From positions 292,113 to 356,112 of the forward strand of contig KZ111152.1 of assembly GCA_002077045.2 (NCBI GenBank): 64,000 nucleotides of DNA, written 5' to 3'. A program made the translations under genes and the position numbers. Under the pieces are notes generated by a model. It had not been told where the DNA came from. It saw nothing but the letters and a program-made list of their open reading frames with translations, and did not search any database. The DNA comes from Rachicladosporium sp. CCFEE 5018 (Eukaryota > Ascomycota > Dothideomycetes > Cladosporiales > Cladosporiaceae). This document shows, piece after piece, positions 10,883 to 21,429 of this stretch. The stretch's first letter is position 1, and each line of letters begins with the position of its first letter.

Positions 10883-12392
10883 ATGGGCGCCCTCCTCTCC
10901 CTCCCCCTCCTAGCAATCCCCAGCGTTGGCACCCTCCTCACCTTCGCCGCCTCCTGCTGCGGCGCCGCTACCTGCAGCGCCGTCTGCAGCGCCTGCGGCA
11001 AATGCTCAAACTCCATCGCCACCCGCATCGCCTACGCCCTCATCCTGCTCCTAAACTCGATCCTCTCCTGGCTCATGCTCACCGACTGGGCGGTCCGCAA
11101 ACTGCAAGGGATACTCCTCGATTATGTCACAGTGCAATGCGGGAACGAGGCGTGCTTTGGCTTCGCAGCCGTGCATCGCGTGAACTTCGCGCTGGGACTG
11201 TTTCATGCGATTCTGGCGGTTATGTTGGTGGGGGTAAACAGTAGTAAGGATAAGAGGGCAGGAATTCAGAATGGGTTCTGGGGGCCAAAGATTGTGGCGT
11301 GGTTGGGGTTGATTGTTGTCAGCTTCTTGATCCCGAATCGGTTCTTTGAGGTTTGGGGGAATTATGTTGCGCTTGTGGGAGCCGTCCTGTTCTTGCTGTT
11401 GGGCCTGGTGCTGCTGGTCGATCTGGCGCATACGTGGGCGGAGTTCTGTATTGAGAAGATCGAGGACACGGACTCGGGATTGTGGAGGGGGTTGCTCATT
11501 GGGAGTACGCTGTCGATGTACACTGGCAGCATCGCGATGACGGTTCTCATGTACATCTTCTTCGCGCGGTCGGACTGCAGCATGAACCAGGCAGCGATCT
11601 CGGTAAGTCGAGACTCGATGTTCATCGCACACCGGCGATACTAACAACGCGCAGATCAACCTAGCTCTCTTGATCGGCATCTCAGTGCTATCAGTCCACC
11701 CAAGAATCCAGGAGTCAAACTCGCGCGCCGGACTCGCCCAAGCCGCCACAGTAGGCATCTACTGCACCTACCTCACACTCTCAGCAGTGGCAATGGAGCC
11801 AGATGACCAACATTGCAACCCGCTTGTCCGCGCGAATGGCACACGAAAGGCATCAATCATCATCGGTGCTGTAGTCACATTCGTCGCCTGCGCCTACACC
11901 ACCACGCGCGCAGCAACACTTGGCCTCGCACTTGGCAGCAATGGAAGCAGAGGCTCGTACACGCCAGTCGACGCCGAAGAAGATGGCGGCCATGGTCTCG
12001 TGTCCACGCAGCCGGAGTCTCGTAAAGCTATGCGTGCCGAAGCCTTGCGACGAGCAGTTGAGTCGGGCGCTTTACCTGCATCCGCACTCGACGAGGACTC
12101 AGACGACGATGATGACTCGCCGAACAGCAAGAACGACGATGAGAAGAGCCATACGCAGTATAACTACGCGTTATTCCACATCATCTTCATGCTTGCGACC
12201 GCATGGATCGCGACGTTGCTCACACAAAACATTGGCTCTGACAAGGGACGGTATGAGCATGATGACTTTGTGCCTGTGGGCAGGACTTACTGGGCAAGCT
12301 GGGTCAAGATTGTGAGCGCTTGGATTTGTCACGCGATGTTTGGCTGGACGCTGGCCGCGCCGGTCATATTGCCGGATCGTTTCGATTATTAG
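10883..12392 (+). CDS. Serine incorporator family membrane protein (Tms1-like)
   Basis: Exons 10883-11602 and 11655-12392, intron 52 nt, phase 0; 485 residues. The N-terminus has the SERINC Cys-rich stretch (ASCCGAATCSAVCSACGKC) followed by repeated hydrophobic helices (about ten). The family feature WGPKIVAWLGLIVVSFLIPN and the conserved C-terminal helix pair (FHIIFMLATAWIATLLT; WASWVKIVSAWICHAMFGWT) are present. A cytoplasmic acidic loop (DEDSDDDDDSPNSKNDDEK) lies before the last pair. SERINC/TMS1 proteins sit in endosomal, vacuolar or plasma membranes; recent work treats them as lipid scramblases, and the older serine-incorporation role is disputed. The start at 10883 directly precedes the first helix; upstream in-frame codons look like 5' UTR. 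Converges on the HET-domain gene with 166 bp between stop codons. Confidence 0.94.
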
Positions 12393-12558
12393 TATGCTGT
12401 ATGATATTTATGCATGTACGAAGACAGTTCTTCGCTGCTCTCAACCTGACGACGTCTCATTCCGAACCACATCTACCCAGGGCAAAATGACGGCTTGCCG
12501 TCTAAGGCATAGATGCAACTTACCTTAATCACGTGCTCAGGTTTCTGGCTAGAGAACG

Positions 12559-14601
12559 TCAAATTAGCTCGATGTTTTGCAGCGCCTCCCCATCATCCGG
12601 GCTCTGATTACCCATTAAGCCATACACGAAGACCTCACCGATCAGCTCGAAGTGCTTGCCCTTGCGCCGTAACGCGAAAGGTGTCTGAGCCCCACAGAAT
12701 CTCCAAATCTCGTCCCCTGGCCGCAGAAGCCATGGTCCAAGACCCATATATCCTTTAGGGGTCACGAAAAAGCTTCTCTTGCGACAGATCCATCGCATGC
12801 GTTCGTGGAACGCGAAGATACCGCTATCGACGTTGCCATCGGTCAGCCTGTCTGCGCTGAAATCTAAGACTGTTCGCCATAGTGCTTGATGCGCTTTGAA
12901 CGTCGCAAGCGTGGCCTTGGCGTCTAGCTCGGGCCTGCTGTCTGCTATCAGAGTGCGGGCGAAGATCTCGATCATCTCTTCGCCGGTAGGATGCTTGGCG
13001 GCTCTCTGAGCGAGATGCTGCCATTGGGAAAGCCAATAGACCATGGGTACGACGCTCAGCTGCCTTTCTGAGAATGAGAGCGGCAGACGACGGCCTCCGG
13101 CGCTGACGTTATCGACTCTCAGTGCTTCAACAGTGAGCTTACGCCGATCCGCTGACAATGATGGGTGAGAGAGCTGGACAGGATTCCCGATCTTGGGTCG
13201 CATTATGAACGTGAAAGGCTTGGTGCTGTTTGACCAATCCGGTACCCAGGACGGCAGCGATCGCTCGTTATACCACGCGTGATCGCCAGCGAAATTCAAC
13301 AAGTCCAGAACGCCGTGGGTGAGATAATGCTCAGCAACGTCAAGATAGACATCAGCAACTGATTTCTTATAGTCAATCATCTCGATGAACTTATCTCTGT
13401 CGTCTGAAAGCCCCACAATCGCGTAGACCTTGTCGCGGGGTTCGCTCACCGCGCTAACGAGGGTGGTAGAGAGGAGATCAAGCAGTTCCGAGGGTGTGTC
13501 AAAATACTTCCGCATGTTCACCTGCGCTACCTTGAAGGCACTACTGATGGCCAGGTCGACAATAGCACGCTCATTGGAGTCGGAAGTCATCGCCAAGACG
13601 ATAGACGCTAGCTTTACCCACTCGCACGAGTACTGCCCACATTGCAGCACCACATTATCGTTCAGAGCGACTTCTTGCAAGATCCAAGTCCTAGAGTACC
13701 ACCGTCGACGCAGCAAGGCGTCAAACATTGGCCATCGACTGTCTCGAGGACCAGGAAATCCGTGGTGATGGAGCGTCTTAAGTGGAACTTCCCAAAGGGG
13801 TCGGCCTGGGGACTGCGCTGCCTCGAGCATCGCATACAATGTATCGATCATGTTGTACGCCTCCAAAGTATTATCGTCAGCGTCACCTAACCAGATAATG
13901 ACACCTTTGGCAGTCGCATAGATGCTACCCATTTGCTTGACCTGGCTCGTGACCTCGTCGACGTCCTGCTGATTGATACACAATTCATCGATCCACAGTT
14001 TCCTGGGCTTATTTTTATATCGCAGCTGATATAGCAGTGATGATATCGTACCACTCACGTTGGCGGCGACGCCATCACAGTGCACGACTTCCGGTGGCGC
14101 GTGTACATCCCAGTGGTACGAGATAGCTTCGAATGCAGGGGCGTTCTCAAGCAGACACGGGATGAGTCTCACCACAAGTGGATCATCTCTTTGGCCACAC
14201 TCGAGTTCCAGGTAGCGGAAGGAGCCAGACTCTAGAGACTGGTAGCTAGGTCTGACGCCACGCGATCTTGGATCATTGCTAGAAGGGTCCTGGAACGGTC
14301 GAACAGGCGGGAGACTTGCTTCCAGCCGATCTGCCTCGGACAGATATTGATGGTTGAAGATTCGCTTTGGCCTGCCCGCTGATGCATATCGGCGAATCCG
14401 AGCCTCTCTGTACTGACAATGTATCCTCCTGATGCGTCCAGTGGCTTGGACGCGACAGAAGATCCACACCGCCAAGTCACGAAAGCGTGTCGCATAGGGT
14501 GGTAGGGGTTTGGGTGGTTCAAGAGCGTGGGCGTCGCTCCGTTGTGCACGACGCTTGTACATCGTGTCTTCAAGATCCTTCCAGTCTCTATGCAGTGCCA
14601 T
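12559..14601 (-). CDS. HET-domain (heterokaryon incompatibility) protein
   Basis: Single-exon frame of 680 residues. The HET domain starts at about residue 157 with FEAISYHWD, followed by KLWIDELCINQQD (about 201-213), GSIYATAKGVIIWLGDADD and the late block RRRWYSRTWILQEVAL. These are the canonical HET boxes. The C-terminal region ends with the common tail of such proteins (GYMGLGPWLLRPGDEIW ... RFCGAQTPFALRRKG). HET domains, which are TIR-like, trigger cell death after fusion of incompatible hyphae, but most genomic copies are untested. No NACHT, WD or other partner domain is visible. A basic N-terminal extension of about 100 residues has no clear domain. Converges on SERINC and diverges from the ThDP gene. 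The family is certain; an actual allorecognition role is not shown. Confidence 0.93.
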   Translation of the reverse strand: MALHRDWKDLEDTMYKRRAQRSDAHALEPPKPLPPYATRFRDLAVWIFCRVQATGRIRRIHCQYREARIRRYASAGRPKRIFNHQYLSEADRLEASLPPVRPFQDPSSNDPRSRGVRPSYQSLESGSFRYLELECGQRDDPLVVRLIPCLLENAPAFEAISYHWDVHAPPEVVHCDGVAANVSGTISSLLYQLRYKNKPRKLWIDELCINQQDVDEVTSQVKQMGSIYATAKGVIIWLGDADDNTLEAYNMIDTLYAMLEAAQSPGRPLWEVPLKTLHHHGFPGPRDSRWPMFDALLRRRWYSRTWILQEVALNDNVVLQCGQYSCEWVKLASIVLAMTSDSNERAIVDLAISSAFKVAQVNMRKYFDTPSELLDLLSTTLVSAVSEPRDKVYAIVGLSDDRDKFIEMIDYKKSVADVYLDVAEHYLTHGVLDLLNFAGDHAWYNERSLPSWVPDWSNSTKPFTFIMRPKIGNPVQLSHPSLSADRRKLTVEALRVDNVSAGGRRLPLSFSERQLSVVPMVYWLSQWQHLAQRAAKHPTGEEMIEIFARTLIADSRPELDAKATLATFKAHQALWRTVLDFSADRLTDGNVDSGIFAFHERMRWICRKRSFFVTPKGYMGLGPWLLRPGDEIWRFCGAQTPFALRRKGKHFELIGEVFVYGLMGNQSPDDGEALQNIELI

Positions 14602-15354
14602 AGTTGCGCAAGGTAGCTCCAGGGCAAGTCAAAGATGTGCATGCCCAAGATGCCCTCGCGGCCTCGCGGGGGGCTGTGCAAGCCGTCGACGCGTCTGGGG
14701 ATGGTAAACGTTCAGTGGGTGCCTACCTCATGAGATCCTGTCGAACGCACGATCCCTGAGGCCTACACTTTGATCAGCCGTAATTTCTTCATGCCTGTCT
14801 GCACGGTCAGTCGCGAGTCCTCTTGAGACAGGGGCTTCTGATTCATCAACTGGCGCATGTCAGGCAGTTTAGCACACAGGGTTCATACGAGGTCGTGTCC
14901 GCGGGTCTCAATGCGCTGACACACTGACGCATCGCCCCCCCTTGAGTGCACCCAGGTCGGCATACCCTCGAACGCGCTGTCACGTGGCATACGAGAGGTT
15001 TCTAGTGCCGGATCACGACTCATCCAGTATTGTAGCGGGACCAGTTCCGCTAATGGACGCCCCTCAATTTTGGTGGTCCATCCACTCTGCGGGGTACGGA
15101 GACATATCATCACCAGCTGCGAGTCCATGTCGGCTCTTGGTCTGAACGACACCCGGCTTCGGTTCTCACGTCGGCATAGGAAACGCGACTCTGTACAGTA
15201 GCTCTCTAGATCTCAGGCCAAGTACTGCTCGACATCTCTCTTTCTCCTGCTTCACGCTCTCCAGCTCCCATCACCTACAACCGTGCGTGCTTGAGACGGC
15301 CTTTATACGAAGACCATTGAATGTATAGCTTGTTCACGTGACGGGACCAGCAAG
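14602..15354. other. Divergent intergenic region HET / ThDP enzyme
   Basis: About 750 bp between divergent starts, presumably with both promoters. Pyrimidine-rich runs (ctctctttctcctgcttcac) just upstream of the ThDP gene look like a fungal promoter/5' UTR. No gene or repeat recognised. Confidence 0.5.
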
Positions 15355-17362
15355 ATGGCGACCACCAATGGGACATCTAATGGCAGCAAGCCGTGAGCAC
15401 ACCTATCCAGCATATCCACCACGACTTGCTAATCTCGAGACACAGACTATACACAGCGTCCTTCGCCTTCTTCGAAGCACTATGGGAGGTTCGCCAACCC
15501 TCCCTGCAATCACCATTCCCACCCCCTACTAACCGACTCCCTTCAAGGCCGGCGTGACCCACGTCTTCGTCAATCTCGGCAGCGACCACCCCTCCATAAT
15601 CGAAGCCATAGTAAAAGGCCAAACGGAAACCCCCTCCACCTTCCCACGAATCATAACCTGCCCAAACGAAATGGTCGCCCTCTCCATGGCCGACGGCTAC
15701 GCTCGCCTGACCAACACCCCCCAATGCGTGATCGTCCACGTCGACGTCGGCACGCAAGGTCTCGGCGCCGCAGTCCACAACGCCTCCTGCGGCCGCGCGC
15801 CAGTGCTCATCTTCGCGGGCTTGAGTCCGTATACGATCGAAGGCGAGTATCGGGGGAGCAGGACGGAGTATATCCATTGGATCCAAGATGTGCCGGATCA
15901 GAAGCAGATTGTGAGTCAGTATTGCCGGTATACGGGGGAGATCAAGCGGGGACGGAATGTGAAGCAGCTGGTCAATCGGGCGCTGAGTTTTGCGAAGAGC
16001 GAGCCGAGGGGACCGGTGTATTTGCTTGGGGCGAGGGAGGCGATGGAGGAGGATATTGAACCTTATAAGTTGGAGCAGGAGCACTGGAAGCCGATTGAGC
16101 TTGGAGGATTGAGTCCGAAACAAGTGCAGTCGATTGCGGAGATGTTGGTCGAGGCTGAGGAGCCGTTGTTGATCACCGGGTACTCTGGACGAAATCATGC
16201 TGCTGTTGGGGCACTAGTCGCACTCGCGGACGCGGTGAAGGGGTTACGGGTACTAGACACCGGTGGCAGCGACATGTGCTTCCCCGCGAACCACCCAGCC
16301 TGGCTCGGGCTCCGCTACGGCGTGGAAGAAAGCATCAGAACGGCTGACGTGATCCTCTGTCTCGACGTAGACGTCCCCTGGATACCGACCCAATGCAAAC
16401 CCAAAGCTTCCGCGAAGATCATACACATCGACGTCGATCCGCTGAAACAGCAGATGCCAGTCTTCTACATCCCCGCCCTAGCACGGTATAAAGCCGACGC
16501 TGAGACTGCCATAATGCAAACCACTGCCTATATAACGTCCAAGCTTAGCGCGAAGATCGAGTCGAAAGTCTTCGCCGACCGCTGGACTGCGCTGCAAGAG
16601 AAGCACATTGCGCGCGTTGATCTCATCAAATCCCAGGCCAAACCCGCAGAGAACGGCACATTTGCTTGCTCATACCTAATGTCCGAAGTCCGCAAAGCGC
16701 TGCCGCAGGATACTATCTGGGCTGTGGAAGCAGTGACGAACACAGCATTCGTCGCAGATCAGATCCAAGCGACACTACCCGGGAGCTGGATCAACTGTGG
16801 CGGCGGCGGCTTGGGGTGGTCTGGCGGCGGCGCGTTGGGGATCAAGCTTGCTAGTGATGTTCTGGCTGGGGGCAAGGGAAAGGGCAAATTTGTGTGTCAG
16901 GTCGTGGGCGATGGGACGTATTTGTTCAGTGTGCCGGGAAGTGTGTATTGGATTGCGCAGAGGTATGGGATACCGGTGTTGACGATAGTGCTGAACAACA
17001 AGGGTAAGTTCTCCGTCATGCAAGACGCCTGCGTTTCTGAGAATGGTCGACTGACATGAGAACTAGGTTGGAACGCCCCTCGAAAGTCACTACTACTAGT
17101 CCACCCCGATGGTGCGGGCTCCAAGGCCACGAATGAGGATCTGAATATCAGCTTTGCGCCTACGCCGGACTATCCGGGTATTGCGAAGGCTGCTAGTGGA
17201 GGCAAGTGCTGGACTGGCGTTGCTGGGACTGTTGAGGAGTTGGCGAAGCTACTGCCTGAGGCACGGAAAGCTGTGGAGAGCGGTGTATGTGCAGTGCTGG
17301 AAGCGCAGCTTGAAGGGCCGGAGGGGAAGTTTGGGGGAGGGAGGGCTGTTACAGTTGGATGA
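15355..17362 (+). CDS. ThDP-dependent enzyme, acetolactate synthase/benzoylformate decarboxylase-like
   Basis: Four exons (15355-15392, 15446-15488, 15548-17003, 17067-17362) give 610 residues. The short first exons were built by hand: MATTNGTSNGSKP + LYTASFAFFEALWE + AGVTHVFVNLGSDHP, all with good donors and branch points. The N-terminal PYR domain has the conserved Glu that activates ThDP (CPNEMVALSMADGYAR), followed by a central domain. The C-terminal PP domain has the Mg/ThDP motif GDGTYLF...NN (about 30 residues apart). Such enzymes form or cleave C-C bonds next to a carbonyl. This one lacks an obvious mitochondrial presequence and so is unlikely to be the biosynthetic Ilv2. The true substrate is unknown; decarboxylase, oxalyl-CoA decarboxylase-like or carboligase activity are all possible. 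This is the only complete copy; two 5'-truncated copies follow the N gaps. Confidence 0.88.
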
Positions 17363-17860
17363 AGGCTATAGCCTGTCATAAGGTGTTAGAACTTAGACTT
17401 GGTCCAGTGACGTCTGCTGTAGGAAGTCTGGCCGACAATCACAGTGCCTGACTGGTTGATAGCGGACATAGTTAAAGACTCTACGACCAACGGCAAGATC
17501 GCTTTACAGCGCGGTCTCCCTCGAGTCTATCCAACTCTCTCATCTATCACCACGATGTCTCGTGCTAACGTCCAAGGTGTTGTGTTGTAATGTAGTGGCG
17601 CAGATGTGGAAGGATGCCGCCGATAATGCACGCTTATGCTTCATCACCAAGGCGTAGGTTTGACACTTGATACTGTAAGTTTCCGTCTTCGCTCATCTAG
17701 TAGCAGTCACTTGACACCCTGACCACATGCACTGCGCCTCAATACGAGTGTATACCGCGCGAGCGATCAAATAGTTGGCACGCTGCGCCGTTTTGCCCAA
17801 TCTCACCTACATGTCCATTAGACAGCAAAAACATTATACACATCTCATCAACCACACATC
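17363..17860. other. Intergenic ThDP enzyme / MGCF micro-protein
   Basis: About 500 bp with no convincing coding sequence. It is repeated almost unchanged at 21430-21927 and 31601-32098 as part of the contig overlap. Confidence 0.5.
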
Positions 17861-18049
17861 ATGGGCTGCTTCTTGTCCGCGCCTGTGTATGAACACGACG
17901 AACATGGTCGTGCGACGAATCCCCCAAGGATGGTCACCCAACCGTCAACCTTGGTTAAGGTGATCGAGAAACGTCGGCGTCGTCAGGTTGAGAAGACTGA
18001 GGCCCTGTCACTGGCTGGCAAGAAGTTTGGAGACGACAGTGGTCATTGA
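17861..18049 (+). CDS. MGCF micro-protein, predicted lipid-anchored (copy 1)
   Basis: A 62-residue single-exon frame. I do not recognise a named family, but a clear relative lies at 55668-55859 in this window. Both share the N-terminus MGCF-x-S, the fit for N-myristoylation of Gly2 plus palmitoylation of Cys3 (as in G-alpha MGC proteins), then a TQPS motif, a basic helix (VIEKRRRRQVEKTEAL) and the C-terminus K-x-GD-x-SGH. The paired conservation of both ends and the helix argues for a real gene rather than a chance frame. No membrane helix is present; attachment would be by lipid at the inner face of a membrane, with the basic patch helping. The ATG follows an A/C-rich leader (catcaaccacacatc). 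Function unknown. Confidence 0.72.
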   Translation: MGCFLSAPVYEHDEHGRATNPPRMVTQPSTLVKVIEKRRRRQVEKTEALSLAGKKFGDDSGH

Positions 18050-18692
18050 CCGTTCGCCCCGTGAGTCAGAGTGCAGTGTATTGCTCGGGCGAGTTCCAAG
18101 GACCTGACATTGGTAGTAGAATCATGAATCCATCTATCGGGAGAGTAAAGCAACAGATTTTGATTTAGTGAAGTATTGGTTGGAGCAGCAATGAATGCGC
18201 TGCGAGCGATGAGTACAGGTATTTTACTTATGCAAGGCTTCGACCGAGGACAATAGACTGCTGTGCTCAATGAGAAACTCAGTCTTGCAAGTCTGTCCCA
18301 TACCGTCACACGGTACTCGCGTAGATCGCGAACAGACTTCAGCCATAGGTAGTTCGAAGCTGCGCTGCTTCGCGACGTGCTTATAGACTGTGGCCAAGCT
18401 GATGCACGGCGGTTCATCGTGTGATACAATTTGGTGATCCGTATCTTGGGTATGTTGCCACGGAAAGGTTGAGATCTCAAGTCACGCATGAAACCCCGAG
18501 GTGCTTGTCAGAATTCGTAAAGTTGATGCCAAGACTTTGTGAACTTCGATTCTCGCGACCGCCTTTGACCACGATACTTCCTCGTGCTGTCGATGAACTT
18601 GCGGCCGTAGAAAGTGAGACAGTCATATCCTCATTCTCTTCGTATACTACAGTGCTTCGATCCGGCAAGCTTCATCCCACTTCACCGCCATC
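18050..18692. other. Intergenic MGCF micro-protein / NAC-beta
   Basis: About 640 bp. Open frames here of up to 148 codons lack family features and sit in what should be 3' UTR and NAC-beta promoter. Repeated at 22117-22759 and 32288-32930. Confidence 0.45.
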
Positions 18693-19404
18693 ATGGATCA
18701 CGAGAAGCTAGCTCGCATGCAAAATGCAGTGCGCATTGGTGAGTAGCTGGGAACATGACATTGAGATTCATGAAAGCGTACTAACGAAATTCTAGGGTAT
18801 GTGAAATACGTTTTCCCTATTCGGTTCCGCGTCAAAGAGCTGGAAGAGAGATCGGGCGAGCGGGAGATTGGCAGAAATTGTTGGAAGTGAGATCAGACAG
18901 CTAATGATCGAATCAGCGGAAAGGGAACACCGAGACGGAAGGTCAAGAAGGTGACCAGGAACTCCGGCGCCGATGATAAGAAGCTCCAAGCCGCACTCAA
19001 GAAGATGAACGTGCAACCCATCACGCAGATTGAGGAGGTCAACATGTTCAAGGCGGACGGCAATGTCATTCACTTCTCTGCACCTAAGGGTAATGTTGCA
19101 CCTTTATACGGCGCTGGTGAAGCTTTAGGTCATGAAGGCTGACATTGAGACAGTCCACGCATCCGTCCCATCGAACACCTTTGCGATCTACGGCAACGGC
19201 GAGGACAAGGAGCTGACTGAGCTCGTCCCCGGTATCTTGAACCAGCTCGGCCCCGACTCGCTCGCATCGTTGCGCAAACTCGCAGAGAGCTACCAGAGCC
19301 TGCAGAAGAGCGGTGAGGGAGAGGACAAGAAGGACGATGATGATGACGAGATACCAGATTTGGTCGAGGGTGAGAACTTCGAGACCAAGGGCGACGTCGA
19401 GTAG
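18693..19404 (+). CDS. EGD1: Nascent polypeptide-associated complex subunit beta (copy 1)
   Basis: 156 residues from exons 18693-18738, 18796 (one nucleotide), 18917-19089 and 19154-19404. NAC-beta (BTF3/Egd1) pairs with NAC-alpha on the ribosome exit site and shields nascent chains. The ribosome-binding motif GKGTPRRKVKK is intact near residue 17-27. The NAC domain follows (IEEVNMFKADGNVIHFSAPK | VHASVPSNTFAIYG), then the conserved ELVPGILNQLGPDSLASL and an acidic tail. Exon 1 ends ATT-G. Intron 1 (57 nt) has perfect GTGAGT...TACTAAC...CTAG; a single G follows; intron 2 (120 nt) starts GTATGT. Only including that G restores I-G-G-K and the frame. The third intron is 64 nt. Confidence 0.93.
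18796..18796 (+). other. EGD1: One-nucleotide exon in NAC-beta
   Basis: The single G lies between the acceptor CTAG of intron 1 and the donor GTATGT of intron 2. Without it the reading frame across the ribosome-binding motif is broken. The same arrangement is present at 22863 and 33034. Sequential (recursive) splicing would remove the first intron and then use the G as the last base of an enlarged exon 1. Confidence 0.75.
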
Positions 19405-19647
19405 ATCTTCCAGAATCTACTTGATGGGATCTGAAGAATCAGAAAAGGTGCATGAAGCCACTTATGGGCATATCAACACCAACAGCCTACAGCCGATAGC
19501 AAATCCGCCACGAAATCGAGATACGCCAAAAGGGTCAGGTTCTGGCAATGATGGTTCATCCAGCAGGCGAATGGTGTATATGAGTTCTAGCGTTGTATAC
19601 TACGCTTCTCTGCACTCCACGTTGTCGGCAAGTTTTTCGCCGGAGAA

Positions 19648-19747
19648 NNNNNNNNNNNNNNNNNNNNNNNNNNNNNNNNNNNNNNNNNNNNNNNNNNNNN
19701 NNNNNNNNNNNNNNNNNNNNNNNNNNNNNNNNNNNNNNNNNNNNNNN
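19648..19747. other. Assembly gap, 100 N
   Basis: Exactly 100 N, a conventional scaffold placeholder for an unknown distance. The sequence on its right repeats sequence already given on its left, so the true gap is probably negative (an overlap). Confidence 0.98.
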
Positions 19748-21429
19748 TCTCCATGGCCGACGGCTACGCTCGCCTGACCAACACCCCCCAATGCGTGATC
19801 GTCCACGTCGACGTCGGCACGCAAGGTCTCGGCGCCGCAGTCCACAACGCCTCCTGCGGCCGCGCGCCAGTGCTCATCTTCGCGGGCTTGAGTCCGTATA
19901 CGATCGAAGGCGAGTATCGGGGGAGCAGGACGGAGTATATCCATTGGATCCAAGATGTGCCGGATCAGAAGCAGATTGTGAGTCAGTATTGCCGGTATAC
20001 GGGGGAGATCAAGCGGGGACGGAATGTGAAGCAGCTGGTCAATCGGGCGCTGAGTTTTGCGAAGAGCGAGCCGAGGGGACCGGTGTATTTGCTTGGGGCG
20101 AGGGAGGCGATGGAGGAGGATATTGAACCCTATAAGTTGGAGCAGGAGCACTGGAAGCCGATTGAGCTTGGAGGATTGAGTCCGAAACAAGTGCAGTCGA
20201 TTGCGGAGATGTTGGTCGAGGCTGAGGAGCCGCTGTTGATCACCGGGTACTCTGGACGAAATCATGCTGCTGTTGGGGCACTAGTCGCACTCGCGGACGC
20301 GGTGAAGGGGTTACGGGTACTAGACACCGGTGGCAGCGACATGTGCTTCCCCGCGAACCACCCAGCCTGGCTCGGGCTCCGCTACGGCGTGGAAGAAAGC
20401 ATCAGAACGGCTGACGTGATCCTCTGTCTCGACGTAGACGTCCCCTGGATACCGACCCAATGCAAACCCAAAGCTTCCGCGAAGATCATACACATCGACG
20501 TCGATCCGCTGAAACAGCAGATGCCAGTCTTCTACATCCCCGCCCTAGCACGGTATAAAGCCGACGCTGAGACTGCCATAATGCAAACCACTGCCTATAT
20601 AACGTCCAAGCTTAGCGCGAAGATCGAGTCGAAAGTCTTCGCCGACCGCTGGACTGCGCTGCAAGAGAAGCACATTGCGCGCGTTGATCTCATCAAATCC
20701 CAGGCCAAACCCGCAGAGAACGGCACATTTGCTTGCTCATACCTAATGTCCGAAGTCCGCAAAGCGCTGCCGCAGGATACTATCTGGGCTGTGGAAGCAG
20801 TGACGAACACAGCATTCGTCGCAGATCAGATCCAAGCGACACTACCCGGGAGCTGGATCAACTGTGGCGGCGGCGGCTTGGGGTGGTCTGGCGGCGGCGC
20901 GTTGGGGATCAAGCTTGCTAGTGATGTTCTGGCTGGGGGCAAGGGAAAGGGCAAATTTGTGTGTCAGGTCGTGGGCGATGGGACGTATTTGTTCAGTGTG
21001 CCGGGAAGTGTGTATTGGATTGCGCAGAGGTATGGGATACCGGTGTTGACGATAGTGCTGAACAACAAGGGTAAGTTCTCCGTCATGCAAGACGCCTGCG
21101 TTTCTGAGAATGGTCGACTGACATGAGAACTAGGTTGGAACGCCCCTCGAAAGTCACTACTACTAGTCCACCCCGATGGTGCGGGCTCCAAGGCCACGAA
21201 TGAGGATCTGAATATCAGCTTTGCGCCTACGCCGGACTATCCGGGTATTGCGAAGGCTGCTAGTGGAGGCAAGTGCTGGACTGGCGTTGCTGGGACTGTT
21301 GAGGAGTTGGCGAAGCTACTGCCTGAGGCACGGAAAGCTGTGGAGAGCGGTGTATGTGCAGTGCTGGAAGCGCAGCTTGAAGGGCCGGAGGGGAAGTTTG
21401 GGGGAGGGAGGGCTGTTACAGTTGGATGA
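19748..21429 (+). CDS. ThDP-dependent enzyme, 5'-truncated copy (contig A)
   Basis: Second occurrence of the ThDP gene, lacking exons 1-2 and the first ~44 codons of exon 3 because the contig begins there. The rest is intact: intron 21071-21133, stop at 21427-21429, GDG...NN motif present. It differs from copy 1 at few bases (for example, gaaccc for gaacct). The truncation is an assembly edge, not a broken gene. The activating Glu lies in the missing part. Confidence 0.88.

Larger units (their letters stand above)
15681..19647 (+). repeat. Contig-overlap block, copy 1
   Basis: 3967 bp from within the ThDP gene to past NAC-beta. It recurs at 19748-23714 and 29919-33885 with the same length and only about ten single-base differences. 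Copies 2 and 3 begin at exactly the same base (tctccatggccgac) right after an N gap, and copy 1 ends right at a gap. Confidence 0.95.

Noticed and set aside
18043..18489. 148-codon minus-strand frame between micro-protein and NAC-beta
   Set aside because: No recognisable features; repeated only because the block itself is repeated.
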